Shown in pieces: positions 40,534 to 50,093 of a stretch of 64,000 bases of DNA; the stretch's first letter is position 1, and each line of letters opens with the position of its first letter. Both the position numbers and the translations under genes were made by a program. The DNA is from VXLM01 sp034421575 (GTDB lineage Bacteria; Chloroflexota; Dehalococcoidia; Lucifugimonadales; VXLM01): positions 1 to 64,000 of the forward strand of contig DAOUKG010000028.1 in assembly GCA_034421575.1 (NCBI GenBank), in the 5' to 3' direction. The notes beneath the pieces are model-generated. The model saw only the letters and a program-made list of their open reading frames with translations. It did no database searches and had not been told where the DNA came from.

Positions 40534-41823
40534 ATGAAGAAGGGTGTTTTCCTAGTTGTCGTATTGGCGCTGGTATGTGTCGGGCTCCTCGCCTGCGGGG
40601 ATGAGCCGACGCCAACGCAGCCCGAGGCTGTTGAGACTGCGCCTGCAGTCGAGCCGACTTCCGCTCCGACGGTCGAGCCGACGGCGGAACCTACGGTGAT
40701 GCCGGAGCCCACTGCAACGCCCATTCCGACGCCGGAGCCCACTGTGGCGCCGACGGCGACGGCGCTTCCAACGCCAACGGCCGTGCCGGAGCCTGCGTCC
40801 GCAGTGGGGGGCGACATGAACCTCTCGGATGACTGTTTGCCGGGCGGCGTGGTCGACAATGCGGCGACGATCCTCCTATGCGGGAGGCAGGCCATACAAC
40901 AGGTCGAGAGTTTCGCTTTCGAGGGGGAAATTGATCTGCTGGCGCTGTTCCCGGTTGATGAAGGAGGACCTGGGGAAGGAGCAATGCGGCTGAGCGGCGC
41001 GATCGTTGCGCCCGACAAGCTCCGGTTCAAGGTCTCGATGGAGGTGGATGGGGAGAAGATCGAGATAACCGCGTTGATGGTAGGACAGGATGCCTACGTC
41101 CAAGACCCTGAGTCGGGCGAATGGTTCGAGGGAGTTCCCCAAGACGCGGACTTCCTGGGGTCTATACAGATGGTCGGAATGTTCCAGATACCGAACGATC
41201 CCAATGCGGAACTAAATGAGACCGTAGAACTCGAAGACGGGACCAAGGGATACGCGATTGTCTCAGATCAGACGGCCCCGGGAGGCGGCATTACCAGTCT
41301 TGGACTTCCGGGCGGAATTCTAACATGGATAGTGGGCGTGGACGATTTCCTGACGAGGGAAGTCAAGGTTTCAATAGAAGGTCTGGGCGATGAGCCGCTG
41401 GATTTTGTGAGCATTAACTACAGCGGCTATAACGAAGAGTTTGAGATAGAGCCGCCGGCAGAGTATACGGCTCTTCCCGATGAGTTGATGCAAGCGACCC
41501 CCCTGGGAGTGCCGACGGTCGTGGGACTTACAAAGAACGACGATGGCGACGTGGAGGTGAAGTTCGACGAGCCCGTCCAGGTCGAGGGGACGGTCGAGCT
41601 GTATGTGCTGGAGCCGAAGACGGGTGGTTGGGGTCTTCCTCTGCTCGGTGGCAGCGGGACGGATACGCTGACGTTCGACGCGGACGCGGAGGGCAAGCCC
41701 ACGCTCGTCGTCGGAGAGAGTCAGATTGCGGGGTTCTCCTTCCCGAACTTGGAGGATAGGCTGAGGCACGCCGATGGAGACATCGGGGTGAACTTGAACT
41801 TCGATGTGTGGACGTATGAGTAA
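40534..41823 (+). CDS. LppX/LprG-like lipoprotein
   Basis: A 429-residue exported lipoprotein. The signal peptide 'MKKGVFLVVVLALVCVG' ends in the lipobox 'LLAC', followed by a Pro/Thr/Glu tandem linker (about residues 25-90, many 'EPT' and 'PTPT' units). The next ~200 residues resemble LppX/LprAFG/LolA-type lipid-binding domains: 'LRFKVSMEVDGEKIEITALM', 'DAYVQDPESGEWFEG'. A shorter C-terminal region contains 'GLTKNDDGDVEVKFDEPVQV'. 'gaggag' precedes the ATG. The role is inferred from fold only: surface lipid handling or adhesion. Confidence 0.75.
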   Translation: MKKGVFLVVVLALVCVGLLACGDEPTPTQPEAVETAPAVEPTSAPTVEPTAEPTVMPEPTATPIPTPEPTVAPTATALPTPTAVPEPASAVGGDMNLSDDCLPGGVVDNAATILLCGRQAIQQVESFAFEGEIDLLALFPVDEGGPGEGAMRLSGAIVAPDKLRFKVSMEVDGEKIEITALMVGQDAYVQDPESGEWFEGVPQDADFLGSIQMVGMFQIPNDPNAELNETVELEDGTKGYAIVSDQTAPGGGITSLGLPGGILTWIVGVDDFLTREVKVSIEGLGDEPLDFVSINYSGYNEEFEIEPPAEYTALPDELMQATPLGVPTVVGLTKNDDGDVEVKFDEPVQVEGTVELYVLEPKTGGWGLPLLGGSGTDTLTFDADAEGKPTLVVGESQIAGFSFPNLEDRLRHADGDIGVNLNFDVWTYE

Positions 41824-41846
41824 AGCGTAGGACTGGGCGAAGTCAC

Positions 41847-44800
41847 CTACTCACAGACCTGCAAGCCGAGTTCTTCGATGTCATTGTCCTCAACGTTCGC
41901 GATTCCTGCCGGCACACAGCCGGTGAGCCGATTGCCGGCAAACCTCCACTGAATGAGGTTATCCAGTTCATCCAGCTCGAGAGGAATCTCGCCCGAGAGA
42001 TCGTTGTCCTTCAGCCATAAGTGCTGCAGGATTGCGAGCTTACCCAGGGATGGGGGAATCGATCCGGTAAGGTCGTTGCCGTGCAGCCATAGACTTTCCA
42101 AGCTGTCCAACTCGCCCAACTCCTGCGGGATTGGTCCTGTAAGTTGGTTTTCGTGGAGTCGCATCCATCGAAGGCTGTCGAAGTCGCCGAGTTCCGCAGG
42201 GATCGAGCCGCTCAACCGATTGTTGCGAAGATTCAGATCCCAGAGGTTGTCGAGGCTGCCCAACTCGGGTGGGATACTGCCGGTCAAGCGCGTTGTGTGG
42301 AGCCAGAGGTATCGAAGGTTGGTCATGTTCCCCAACTCGGGAGGGATCGTGCCTCCCAGCAGGTTGTGGTGGAGGTAGAGGTACCTGAGGTTGGTCATCT
42401 CGCCAAACCATTCTGGAATGCCGCCCGTGAGGAGGTTGTTCTGGAGCTTCAGGCGGTCGAGGGCAGCCATGCCGGATAGGTCGGGAATGGCGCCTGACAG
42501 GCTGTTGCCCCACAGCCACAACTCTCTGATCCTAGTCATTTCGTTAAGCCAGGCCGGGACTGCGCCGACCAGGTCATTGTTCGCGAGATAGAGCTGTTCA
42601 AGGCGGATCATGCTTCTGAGGTCGGGAATAGGGCCGGATAGCCTGTTCGTGTGGAGATTCAGGACGACGAGATTAGTGAGGTTGCCCAATTCGGGCGGGA
42701 TGCGGCCTGTTAGATTGTTGCCGCGTAAGTTCAGGTAGGTTAACTGGGTGAGCAGCGCCAGATCTTTCGAGATCGAACCGCCCAACCGTCTGTTTTGGAG
42801 GTCTAGCCAACCGACGCGTTCAGGGGCGCCTCGGAGGGTAATTCCTTGCCATTCCGATATGGGAGTCGCCGCTGTCCAATTCAGCGACCTGCCGGAACCG
42901 GTCTCCAAAAGGACGTCGGCGGCACTGATAAGCGCCTCGCAGTCGGAGATCAGGGCGGGGTTGTTCACGTCATTTACAGCGCCCTCGGTCACGCAGGGGT
43001 GATCGCTGCAGAATGGAAGATTGAGGCTCGCGAAGTCCGTGTCCTGTACGACTCTCAATCCGTCTGGGATGCAACCGGTCAGTTGGTTGCCAGAAAGGCG
43101 AAGGTGGGTCAAGTTGGTGAGGTTGATCAGTTCCGGCGGAATGGGGCCGGTCAACTGATTGTGGGAAAGCCAAAGTTGCTTTAGGTTGGCGAGACTTCCC
43201 AATTCCGGAGGTAGTCCCCCAGTTAATTTGTTCCGAAAGAGACTCAGTACTTCTAGATTGGTGAGGCTGCCCAATTCCGGTGGTATTTCGCCGGTCAGCC
43301 GGTTCGCGTTGAGGTGCAGCAATTCCAGGTTTGACAGGCTGCCCAGTCCAAGAGGAATCTGTCCAGTCAGTTGGTTGTTGTCGAGGTGGAGCTTTTTCAA
43401 CTTCGTGAGGCGGCTCAGCTCGGGCGGTATGGGACCGCTCAACCGGTTCCAACCGATCGCAAGAGCCTCCAGGTTGACAAGATTGCTGAGTTCAACTGGT
43501 ATCGGCCCGCTAAACTGACTCCCGCCAAGTTGTAGATATGCCAGGTTGGTGAGTTCACCAAGCCAAGCTGGTAACGGGCCGTCCAGCGAACCTCCTCCCA
43601 TCCGCAGAGATTCCAGTTTAGTGAGGCTGCTCAACTCGTCCGGTATTGGGCCTGACAGGTTATTACCAAAGAGGTTGATCGATTTTAGGTTTGTGAGATC
43701 CCCCAGTTCGGCAGGGATTGGACCAGTCAGTCGATTGTCGTTGAGTAACAGAACCTCAAGATTGGCAAGGCTCTCCAGTTGTGGTGGAATCGGGCCGGTC
43801 AAGTGGTTATAGCTTAGATTAAGCACTTGCAGTTCTGAGAGTTCTCCGAGTTCAGACGGGATCCTGCCGGTTAGGTAATTTGAAGGCGAGCCCCCTCCTA
43901 GATCAATGCCCACGACGCGGCCTCCTTCAATCGACAGGCCGCGCCAATCGTGGATGGACAGCTGCTCGCTCCAATTCAACGACAGTGTGCCGCGCAGGAT
44001 GTCCCGTCCCGCAAGGAGGGTTTCGCAATCTGAGACGAGGCCTGGGTTGTCTGTGGGATTGGGGACGGTGGGCCCGGAGGAACAGTCGCAGAGAGGGAGG
44101 TTGAGGTCGTCTAGGTCGTTGTTAGGTATATCGCTCAGGCCGACGGGGATGCAGCCGGTCAGTTGATTTCCAGAGAGATACAACTCCTGCAGGTCAGAAA
44201 GGTCCAGTAACTCCGCCGGGATCACCCCGGTCAGCCTGTTTGACGTGAGGAACAGGGAGTATAAGTTGGATAGGTTTCCCAACTCCGCAGGAATCTCACC
44301 AGTTAGCCGGTTATAGGAGAGATTCAGTTGTATGAGGTTAGCCAGGCTTCCCAGTTCGACGGGAATCCCGCCCGTGAACTCGTTGCGGGACAAATAGAGC
44401 AATTCCAAGTTGGAGAGGGTGCCCAACTCCGTCGGTATCTCTCCCGTCAACCGGTTATCGAAAAGAGACAGCCCCTGAAGCTCTTTGAGATCTCCCAATT
44501 CAGAGGGCACCTCGCCAGTCAACCGGTTGCTATCCAAGTACAACGATCTCAGGCCAGCGATGCTGCCTAGCGTAGTTGGAATCTTACCCGTCAATTGGTT
44601 GAAGCTGAGACCCAACTCCTGAAGGTTTTTGAGGTTGTCCAGCTGAGGAGGAATACTGCCCGTCAGGCGGTTTTCCCCGAGATACAGTTCACGCAGGTTT
44701 TCGAGACTACCTAATGCAGGTGGAATCTCACCTGTCAACTCATTGCTGAAGAGAGACAACTCTTGCAGGTTGTCCAGGCTGCCCAGTCCCGAAGGGATTG

Positions 44801-45857
44801 CTCCCGACAACTTGTTATGAGACAGATTCATCTGTTGCAGTTTGTCGAGGCCACCCAATTCAGAGGGGATTTCTCCCGTCAACTCGTTAAAGGGGAGGTA
44901 TAGCACTTGCAGGTTGAGGAGGCTACTCAGTTCAGAGGGGATCTTGCCCGTCAGTTTGTTACTCGCGAGAGTCAAGTCCCGCAGGTTGGTGAGGTTACCC
45001 AGTTCAGAAGGAATTTCGCCCGTCAACTCATTGCCGTACAGGCGGAGCCGTTGCAGTTTGGAGAGGCTGCCCAGTTCGGCAGGGATTGATCCCGTCAAGT
45101 GGTTGTCATGCAGTTGTAAGTCTGACAGGTTAGCGAGACTGCCTAATTCGGAGGGAACCGCGCCGGACAACCGGTTTTGCGAAAGATCAAGCTCCTGCAG
45201 GTTAGGGAGGCTGCCTAGCTCGACAGGAACTGCGCCGTTCAGCCGGTTTCCGGAAAGCTTCAGTTCCTGCAGGTTATCGAGGCTGCCCAGTTCCCTTGGG
45301 ACCGTGCCGCTCAACCGGTTATGAGAGAGGTACAGTGTCCTCAGATTGGCAAGGCTACCAAGTCCCCCTGGAATCGCTCCCGTCAGCTCGTTTGTGTAGA
45401 GGTACAACCATTTCAATTCGGTGAGACTACTCAGTTCGGCAGGGATTGAGCCCGTCAGCTTGTTATAGGCCAAATCCAGTCGGATAAGTCCGGACAGCGA
45501 GACTAACTCCGTGGGAATCTCGCCATTCAACCCTTTTCCAGACATCACCAATCCCGTCACGCGCCGTGGAGTTCCGCCTATTGTGACGCCGTCCCAGTCC
45601 TCAATGGGGACGTCGGTCGACCAGTTAAGGGTGGCGGTACCGGCGAGGGTGTCACGACCCGCAAGCAGCGCCTCGCAGTCGGAGACGAGGTCGGGGTTGT
45701 TGGAGGGGTTGGGAACTGCTGTGCCGGAAGAGCAGGTGGAGGCAGTGTCAGTTTGCGCAGAGAGGGGCCGCAGTTCGAAGTGGAATGCCGCCGATAAGCT
45801 CACGATTGCGACGGCCAACAGGGAGAGGAGGATCGTGAAGCGGCAGCGCAATAGCAT
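41847..45857 (-). CDS. Secreted plant-type leucine-rich-repeat protein
   Basis: A 1336-residue protein with signal peptide 'FTILLSLLAVAIVSLS' and no anchor or sorting signal at the C-terminus. It is built of three modules (about residues 41-585, 586-945, 946-1336). Each starts with a cap ('SDCEALLAGRDTLAG', 'LNWS', 'DWDGVTI') reminiscent of plant LRR N-terminal domains. Each continues with many 24-residue repeats of the 'LxxLxLxxNxLTGxIPxEL' type. Each ends near 'LTGCIPxGL' plus 'LNLPxC'. The start at 45857 follows 'ggagg'. It is probably extracellular and protein- or glycan-binding. The function is not established. Confidence 0.85.
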   Translation of the reverse strand: MLLRCRFTILLSLLAVAIVSLSAAFHFELRPLSAQTDTASTCSSGTAVPNPSNNPDLVSDCEALLAGRDTLAGTATLNWSTDVPIEDWDGVTIGGTPRRVTGLVMSGKGLNGEIPTELVSLSGLIRLDLAYNKLTGSIPAELSSLTELKWLYLYTNELTGAIPGGLGSLANLRTLYLSHNRLSGTVPRELGSLDNLQELKLSGNRLNGAVPVELGSLPNLQELDLSQNRLSGAVPSELGSLANLSDLQLHDNHLTGSIPAELGSLSKLQRLRLYGNELTGEIPSELGNLTNLRDLTLASNKLTGKIPSELSSLLNLQVLYLPFNELTGEIPSELGGLDKLQQMNLSHNKLSGAIPSGLGSLDNLQELSLFSNELTGEIPPALGSLENLRELYLGENRLTGSIPPQLDNLKNLQELGLSFNQLTGKIPTTLGSIAGLRSLYLDSNRLTGEVPSELGDLKELQGLSLFDNRLTGEIPTELGTLSNLELLYLSRNEFTGGIPVELGSLANLIQLNLSYNRLTGEIPAELGNLSNLYSLFLTSNRLTGVIPAELLDLSDLQELYLSGNQLTGCIPVGLSDIPNNDLDDLNLPLCDCSSGPTVPNPTDNPGLVSDCETLLAGRDILRGTLSLNWSEQLSIHDWRGLSIEGGRVVGIDLGGGSPSNYLTGRIPSELGELSELQVLNLSYNHLTGPIPPQLESLANLEVLLLNDNRLTGPIPAELGDLTNLKSINLFGNNLSGPIPDELSSLTKLESLRMGGGSLDGPLPAWLGELTNLAYLQLGGSQFSGPIPVELSNLVNLEALAIGWNRLSGPIPPELSRLTKLKKLHLDNNQLTGQIPLGLGSLSNLELLHLNANRLTGEIPPELGSLTNLEVLSLFRNKLTGGLPPELGSLANLKQLWLSHNQLTGPIPPELINLTNLTHLRLSGNQLTGCIPDGLRVVQDTDFASLNLPFCSDHPCVTEGAVNDVNNPALISDCEALISAADVLLETGSGRSLNWTAATPISEWQGITLRGAPERVGWLDLQNRRLGGSISKDLALLTQLTYLNLRGNNLTGRIPPELGNLTNLVVLNLHTNRLSGPIPDLRSMIRLEQLYLANNDLVGAVPAWLNEMTRIRELWLWGNSLSGAIPDLSGMAALDRLKLQNNLLTGGIPEWFGEMTNLRYLYLHHNLLGGTIPPELGNMTNLRYLWLHTTRLTGSIPPELGSLDNLWDLNLRNNRLSGSIPAELGDFDSLRWMRLHENQLTGPIPQELGELDSLESLWLHGNDLTGSIPPSLGKLAILQHLWLKDNDLSGEIPLELDELDNLIQWRFAGNRLTGCVPAGIANVEDNDIEELGLQVCE

Positions 45858-46473
45858 CGCCAGATCCTCCCTGTTCTTGATACCAAAGTTCAAGCTGCAG
45901 ATTGTGGTCATAATACGCACATGGTGGGACTGGTGTAAATGGGGTGTTGCGCACGCATCTTTAGGGCTGATGATACGAATTTACCAAACTTATGGATAGC
46001 CGACTTCGGATACTTATGAGCAGACACTCTCCAGTTGAGACAATGGAATTGAAAGGGAATCTCGAAGCGTTGGGGACTTCCCTGGGGTTCCGTTTTCGAA
46101 TGCCTTCTCGATTGAACGAAACTGATGGTCGAAACGACGCAGTTCAGCTTTAGAGCGTGTCTGACTAGGTACCGGCCCCGTATCGGGGTACGGGGGTGAC
46201 GTTCCTTAGCCGGGATGACGGTGTTATACCAATTGGGTGTGACTTTTGCCGTATTCTCAACTCATCAGACTTTCCGGATTCCGGCCTTCGCCGGAATTAC
46301 GGGTGAGACTCGGCTGTGCACGGCCAATTCACGGTGTAGCCAAAACGAATTGGTATTAGACTCAATGAGGGTTTCTCGAAAGGTATGTGCGGCTACCCTT
46401 AGCTGCACTTTTACAAAGTCCAGCTTTGAGTGAGCATCTTGACATCAAGAGAATAGCGCACTATGATGCCTAC
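45858..46473. other. Gap with an interrupted REP element
   Basis: No gene. An inverted copy of the mini-palindrome-containing REP composite lies at 46169-46223 and a further REP element at about 46280-46300. A/T-rich stretches at 45960-46010 may hold promoters for the flanking genes, but none is clear. Confidence 0.55.
46176..46195 (-). repeat. Nested mini-palindrome, copy 7, inside a REP element
   Basis: Arms 'ccccgta' and 'tacgggg'. Its surroundings (46169-46223), read on the minus strand, are almost the same as 25411-25470, so the whole interrupted composite has spread. Confidence 0.7.
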
Positions 46474-46734
46474 ATGAGAACTACGTTGACAATAGACGAT
46501 GACATAGCTGAGAGACTGCGAGAGCAGGCGCGGCTTCATGAGAGGACATTCAAGCAGGTAGTCAATGACACCTTGCGACGCGGGCTATCACCCGACGAGA
46601 GAGAGATTCCGAAGCCCCAATATAGGATCGTGCCCAATCGCAGCGCACTTGTACCTGGGATAGATCCGACCAAACTGAATCAGATCAATGACCAACTCGA
46701 AGCCGAGGCTTTTGGCGCACCGAGCGCAATTTGA
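46474..46734 (+). CDS. VapB-like antitoxin
   Basis: An 86-residue protein starting 'MRTTLTIDDDIAERLREQAR', a ribbon-helix-helix DNA-binding N-terminus, followed by a flexible toxin-binding tail. Its stop overlaps the start of the PIN toxin gene as 'ttga', typical of vapBC operons, where the antitoxin also represses the promoter. The ATG at 46474 is chosen over an upstream frame because the RHH fold begins there. Confidence 0.9.
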   Translation: MRTTLTIDDDIAERLREQARLHERTFKQVVNDTLRRGLSPDEREIPKPQYRIVPNRSALVPGIDPTKLNQINDQLEAEAFGAPSAI

Positions 46735-47156
46735 TAATCCCTGACATCAATCTGTTGGTCTATGCCCACAATGATGGGTCCCCCTACCATGATCCCGCTA
46801 AGCACTGGTGGGAAGGATTAATTGAGGGCGAAGAGAGGGTAGGAATACCGTGGGTGGTATCGGTGGGATTCGTGCGGCTGATGACTCACCCTAGGGTGCT
46901 CGTCAGTCCGGCGACGCCTGTTCAAGCGGTTGACTACGTTAGAGAGTGGTTTCAATTCCCGCACGTACTATCGATCAACCCCGGTCCTGATCACCTAACC
47001 CATTTTCGGCGGAATCTGCTCGCAGTCGGGGTGGGCGCCAATCTGACAACGGACAGTCACCTGGCGGCCGTCGCTATGGAATATCAGGCGGAGATCCACT
47101 CAAACGACATGGATTTTAGTCGTTTCCCGGGGCTGCGTTGGCGCAATCCCCTGTGA
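46731..47156 (+). CDS. VapC-like PIN-domain toxin
   Basis: A 141-residue PIN ribonuclease. Metal ligands: Asp in 'IPDINLLVYAHN', Glu within 'EERVGIPWVV' and the late Asp pair in 'ANLTTDSHLAAVAM' and 'HSNDMDFSRFP'. TTG start overlapping the antitoxin stop. It is closest to the 'TA system VapC' group with the 'SPYHDPAKHWWE' motif. Intact, unlike the PIN gene at 14706-15181. Confidence 0.92.
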   Translation: MIIPDINLLVYAHNDGSPYHDPAKHWWEGLIEGEERVGIPWVVSVGFVRLMTHPRVLVSPATPVQAVDYVREWFQFPHVLSINPGPDHLTHFRRNLLAVGVGANLTTDSHLAAVAMEYQAEIHSNDMDFSRFPGLRWRNPL

Positions 47157-47417
47157 TGCGGAAGAGTCGAACTCCCGAATCATTGCACTGCATTGGGTAA
47201 AGATATCCCACTTTCCGGTGGTTGTGTCGAGTGCTGAACGTCTCGATTCCGTCTGGGACTACTTGCGAGATACCCGGATACTCATAGTGCTATCCTGTCA
47301 AAACAGTGGTGCCGCGACTACCGTTAATCTCACGAGACCTCGTCATCTGCGACCGTCAAGAGACTGCCGCTATACTAGCGCACTCAATCCTGTTCAACTT
47401 AGTGAGTCTCGTTTTCC

Positions 47418-48431
47418 ATGAGTCATATGGCCAAAGGAAATAATCAACCCCGAGCCCTGATACTCGCGCCGTTTGCGGAGGGGGAGTTGCAGCGATTGGC
47501 GGGGAGGCTCGATGTCGAGTACGAGAGCTGGATGGAGTCGGGGCGGCTGCATGACCCGGAGGAGTTGGCGGTGAAGCTGAACGGTCTGGGCGCGTCGGTG
47601 CTGGTGGTGGAATTGGACTTCGTATTCGAGGAGATGTTCGAGGCTGTCCCGGAACTCAAGTTCGTAGGGATCTGCAGGGCAACGACGAGTCACGTCGATA
47701 TCGAGGCGGCGACGGCGAACGGGGTTGCAGTAGTCAACACTCCCGGCAGGAACGCGCAGGCAGTTGCGGAGCACGCGTTGGGACTGATGTTGGCGCTGGC
47801 GAGGCGCATTACGGAGGGGCACAGCTACGTCACGGGCGGTCGATGGCTGAACCCCGTTGGGCCGTACGTCGAGTTGAGGGGCGTAGAGCTAGCGGGCAGG
47901 ACGCTTGGCATCGTGGGGTTAGGCGCCATCGGGCGGCGGCTGGCAGAGATGGCGAGAGCGATTGGAATGAAGTGCCTCGCGTATGATCCGTATATTGGTT
48001 CTTCACCACCCGACGTGCATTTGAAGGACCTGGACGAGGTGCTGGCTTGTTCAGACTTTGTATCTGTTCATGCACCGTTGAACAACGAGACAGAAGGCAT
48101 TATCGATTCGAGAAGGTTGGTGGTCATGAAGCCGACGGCGTATCTGTTGAATCTCTCGGATGCCAGAATTGTGGACCGAGACGGGCTTGTGAATGCGCTC
48201 GAAAGCAGGAGTATTGCGGGGGCCGCGCTGGACGTATTTGAGACTCATCCCATCGCCCCGGACCACCCGCTGCTGAGGCTCGACAACGTGATCCTGACGC
48301 CTCACCTGGGCGGAGCGACGGAGGAGACGATCGTGCGTTATTCCAAGATGATGGCCGACGACATCGTGCGGTTCCTCGATGGCGAGAGGCCGCTGAATCT
48401 CGTCAACCCTGACGTTTGGGAAAAGCAGTGA
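47418..48431 (+). CDS. D-isomer-specific 2-hydroxyacid dehydrogenase
   Basis: A 337-residue NAD-dependent dehydrogenase of the SerA/formate-dehydrogenase-like family. The nucleotide fold carries 'TLGIVGLGAIGRRLAEMARA'. Catalytic residues appear as Arg in 'NLSDARIVDRDGL', Glu in 'ALDVFETHPI', and His in 'VILTPHLGGATEE'. No ACT domain, so biosynthetic phosphoglycerate dehydrogenase with regulation is less likely than a catabolic hydroxyacid enzyme. Its stop overlaps the GTG of the sugar kinase ('gtga'), so the two are translationally coupled. Confidence 0.9.
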   Translation: MSHMAKGNNQPRALILAPFAEGELQRLAGRLDVEYESWMESGRLHDPEELAVKLNGLGASVLVVELDFVFEEMFEAVPELKFVGICRATTSHVDIEAATANGVAVVNTPGRNAQAVAEHALGLMLALARRITEGHSYVTGGRWLNPVGPYVELRGVELAGRTLGIVGLGAIGRRLAEMARAIGMKCLAYDPYIGSSPPDVHLKDLDEVLACSDFVSVHAPLNNETEGIIDSRRLVVMKPTAYLLNLSDARIVDRDGLVNALESRSIAGAALDVFETHPIAPDHPLLRLDNVILTPHLGGATEETIVRYSKMMADDIVRFLDGERPLNLVNPDVWEKQ

Positions 48432-49930
48432 GTGAGCGATACATAGTAGTCGTGGACGCGGGGTCGACGCGGATTCGATGCTACGTGTTTGGCTCACACG
48501 GCAGAGTGGTGGCGGAGCGGTCGGCCGCCTGGAGCTATGTTGAGCCCGAATTGCCGTCGCCGTATGTCTGGGAGCTGGACACGGAGAGAGTCTGGGACTC
48601 GACGGCGAAACTCATCGCCGAATGCGTCGGAGCCAGTAAGGTTGAGGCGCGGCGAATCGCGGCCATTGCCGCCACGAGCCAACGACAGGGAGTCGTCTTT
48701 CTCGACAGGGAAGACGGCGTTTTGTACGCAGGGCCGAATACCGACATAAGGGCAATTTTCGAAGGCGCGGCAATTGACGACGCGAATGGTCAGCAGGTCT
48801 TCGAGGTGACTGGGCGGCTGCCATCGTTATTGTTCACGGCCGCCAAGTTGAAGTGGTTCAGTCAACACAAACTGGAAGTCTACGAGAGAATCGACCGGGT
48901 GATCACTCTGGCGGACTGGCTGAGGTGGAGGCTATCAGGTGAGCTGGTGAGCGAGACGACGTTGGCGGCAGAGGCGGGACTGCTGGACGTGCGGAAGCGC
49001 GAGTGGTGCGCGGAACTATTCAACGAGCTTGGAGTCAAGGACATCTTTGGGGTTCCCATCGAGAAGGCCGGTACGGTGGTCGGAAGTGTGCGGCGAGAGG
49101 TCGCTCACGACATCGGCGTTCCACCCGGCCTCCCTGTGGTTGTGTGTCCTGCGGATACGCAATGCGGGCTCCTGGGGCTGGGGACTGGCGGTGTGGGGCA
49201 GGTGGGAATCGTGGCGGGTTGGAGCATACCCCTATTGACGGTCACGGAGGAGCCGATTTTCGACAAGGAACGGAGGATATGGACAGGTTGTCATGTGGGT
49301 CAAGGGCTGTGGAGCCTGGAGAGCACATGCGGGGATGCCGGCAACTCGTATCGCTGGCTGGCGGATACGGTGTGGGAAGGAACGGCTGATCCGTTCGACA
49401 GAATGGATAAGGCAGCGGGCGACATTTCTGCAGGATCGGACGGAGTCCTGGCGTATTTGGGGGCGTCCCGAATGGATATGAGCAGGATTGGATTGCGGAC
49501 CGGTGGGTTCAGCTTCCCGATACCTCTGACGTACAGCGGAATCGGACGTAGGCACTTGACGAGGGCGGCACTTGAATCCATTGCGTACGCGGTGCGAGCG
49601 AACCTTGAACAGTTGGAGTGTGTAGGCGGATTCAAAGCGTCCAAAGTTGCAGTGGGAGGGGGTATGATAGGCACATCGACGTGGGTCGAAATGCTGCCGA
49701 ACGTGTTGGGGCGTCCAGTGGAAGTGGCGAATTCGGAAAACGTGACTGCGGCGGGGGCTTACGTTACGGCGAAGGCGGCGCTGGACGGTCATGATTCGCT
49801 TGCCGATTTGGCGGAGGCAAGCGCGGACATGAGGATATTTGCGCCTACCGCCGTAGGCACGGCAGAATACGACGATCATTATCAGCGTTGGATGGAAATG
49901 GGCGAGCATTTGACATCTGCGGGAGTGTAG
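48428..49930 (+). CDS. FGGY-family carbohydrate kinase
   Basis: A 500-residue ATP-dependent sugar kinase. N-terminal 'VVVDAGSTRIRCYVF' (phosphate-1), 'AATSQRQGVVFLDRE', 'LADWLRWRLSGE', and C-terminal 'KVAVGGGMIGTSTWVEMLPNVL' and 'AAGAYVTAKAAL' match the family. The sugar is undetermined; gluco-, xylulo- and fuculokinases share these motifs. The GTG at 48428 overlaps the dehydrogenase stop and gives 'MSERYIVV'. A class II aldolase gene 163 bp downstream would cleave the phosphorylated product, so the set looks like a ketose/hydroxyacid degradation path. Confidence 0.9.
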   Translation: MSERYIVVVDAGSTRIRCYVFGSHGRVVAERSAAWSYVEPELPSPYVWELDTERVWDSTAKLIAECVGASKVEARRIAAIAATSQRQGVVFLDREDGVLYAGPNTDIRAIFEGAAIDDANGQQVFEVTGRLPSLLFTAAKLKWFSQHKLEVYERIDRVITLADWLRWRLSGELVSETTLAAEAGLLDVRKREWCAELFNELGVKDIFGVPIEKAGTVVGSVRREVAHDIGVPPGLPVVVCPADTQCGLLGLGTGGVGQVGIVAGWSIPLLTVTEEPIFDKERRIWTGCHVGQGLWSLESTCGDAGNSYRWLADTVWEGTADPFDRMDKAAGDISAGSDGVLAYLGASRMDMSRIGLRTGGFSFPIPLTYSGIGRRHLTRAALESIAYAVRANLEQLECVGGFKASKVAVGGGMIGTSTWVEMLPNVLGRPVEVANSENVTAAGAYVTAKAALDGHDSLADLAEASADMRIFAPTAVGTAEYDDHYQRWMEMGEHLTSAGV

Positions 49931-50093
49931 AAAGAGACAGATGCCACATTCTGCAAACCGTTTAAGCTTCCCTACCTCAAGCAGTCCTTCCCGGAAAATT
50001 CTGATTGACGGTTCCGTATCGTAGATGCTCCTCAAGGAAGATGGATTCCCGCCTTCGCGGGAATGACGGTGATAGGTAATGCAGATATAAGCA

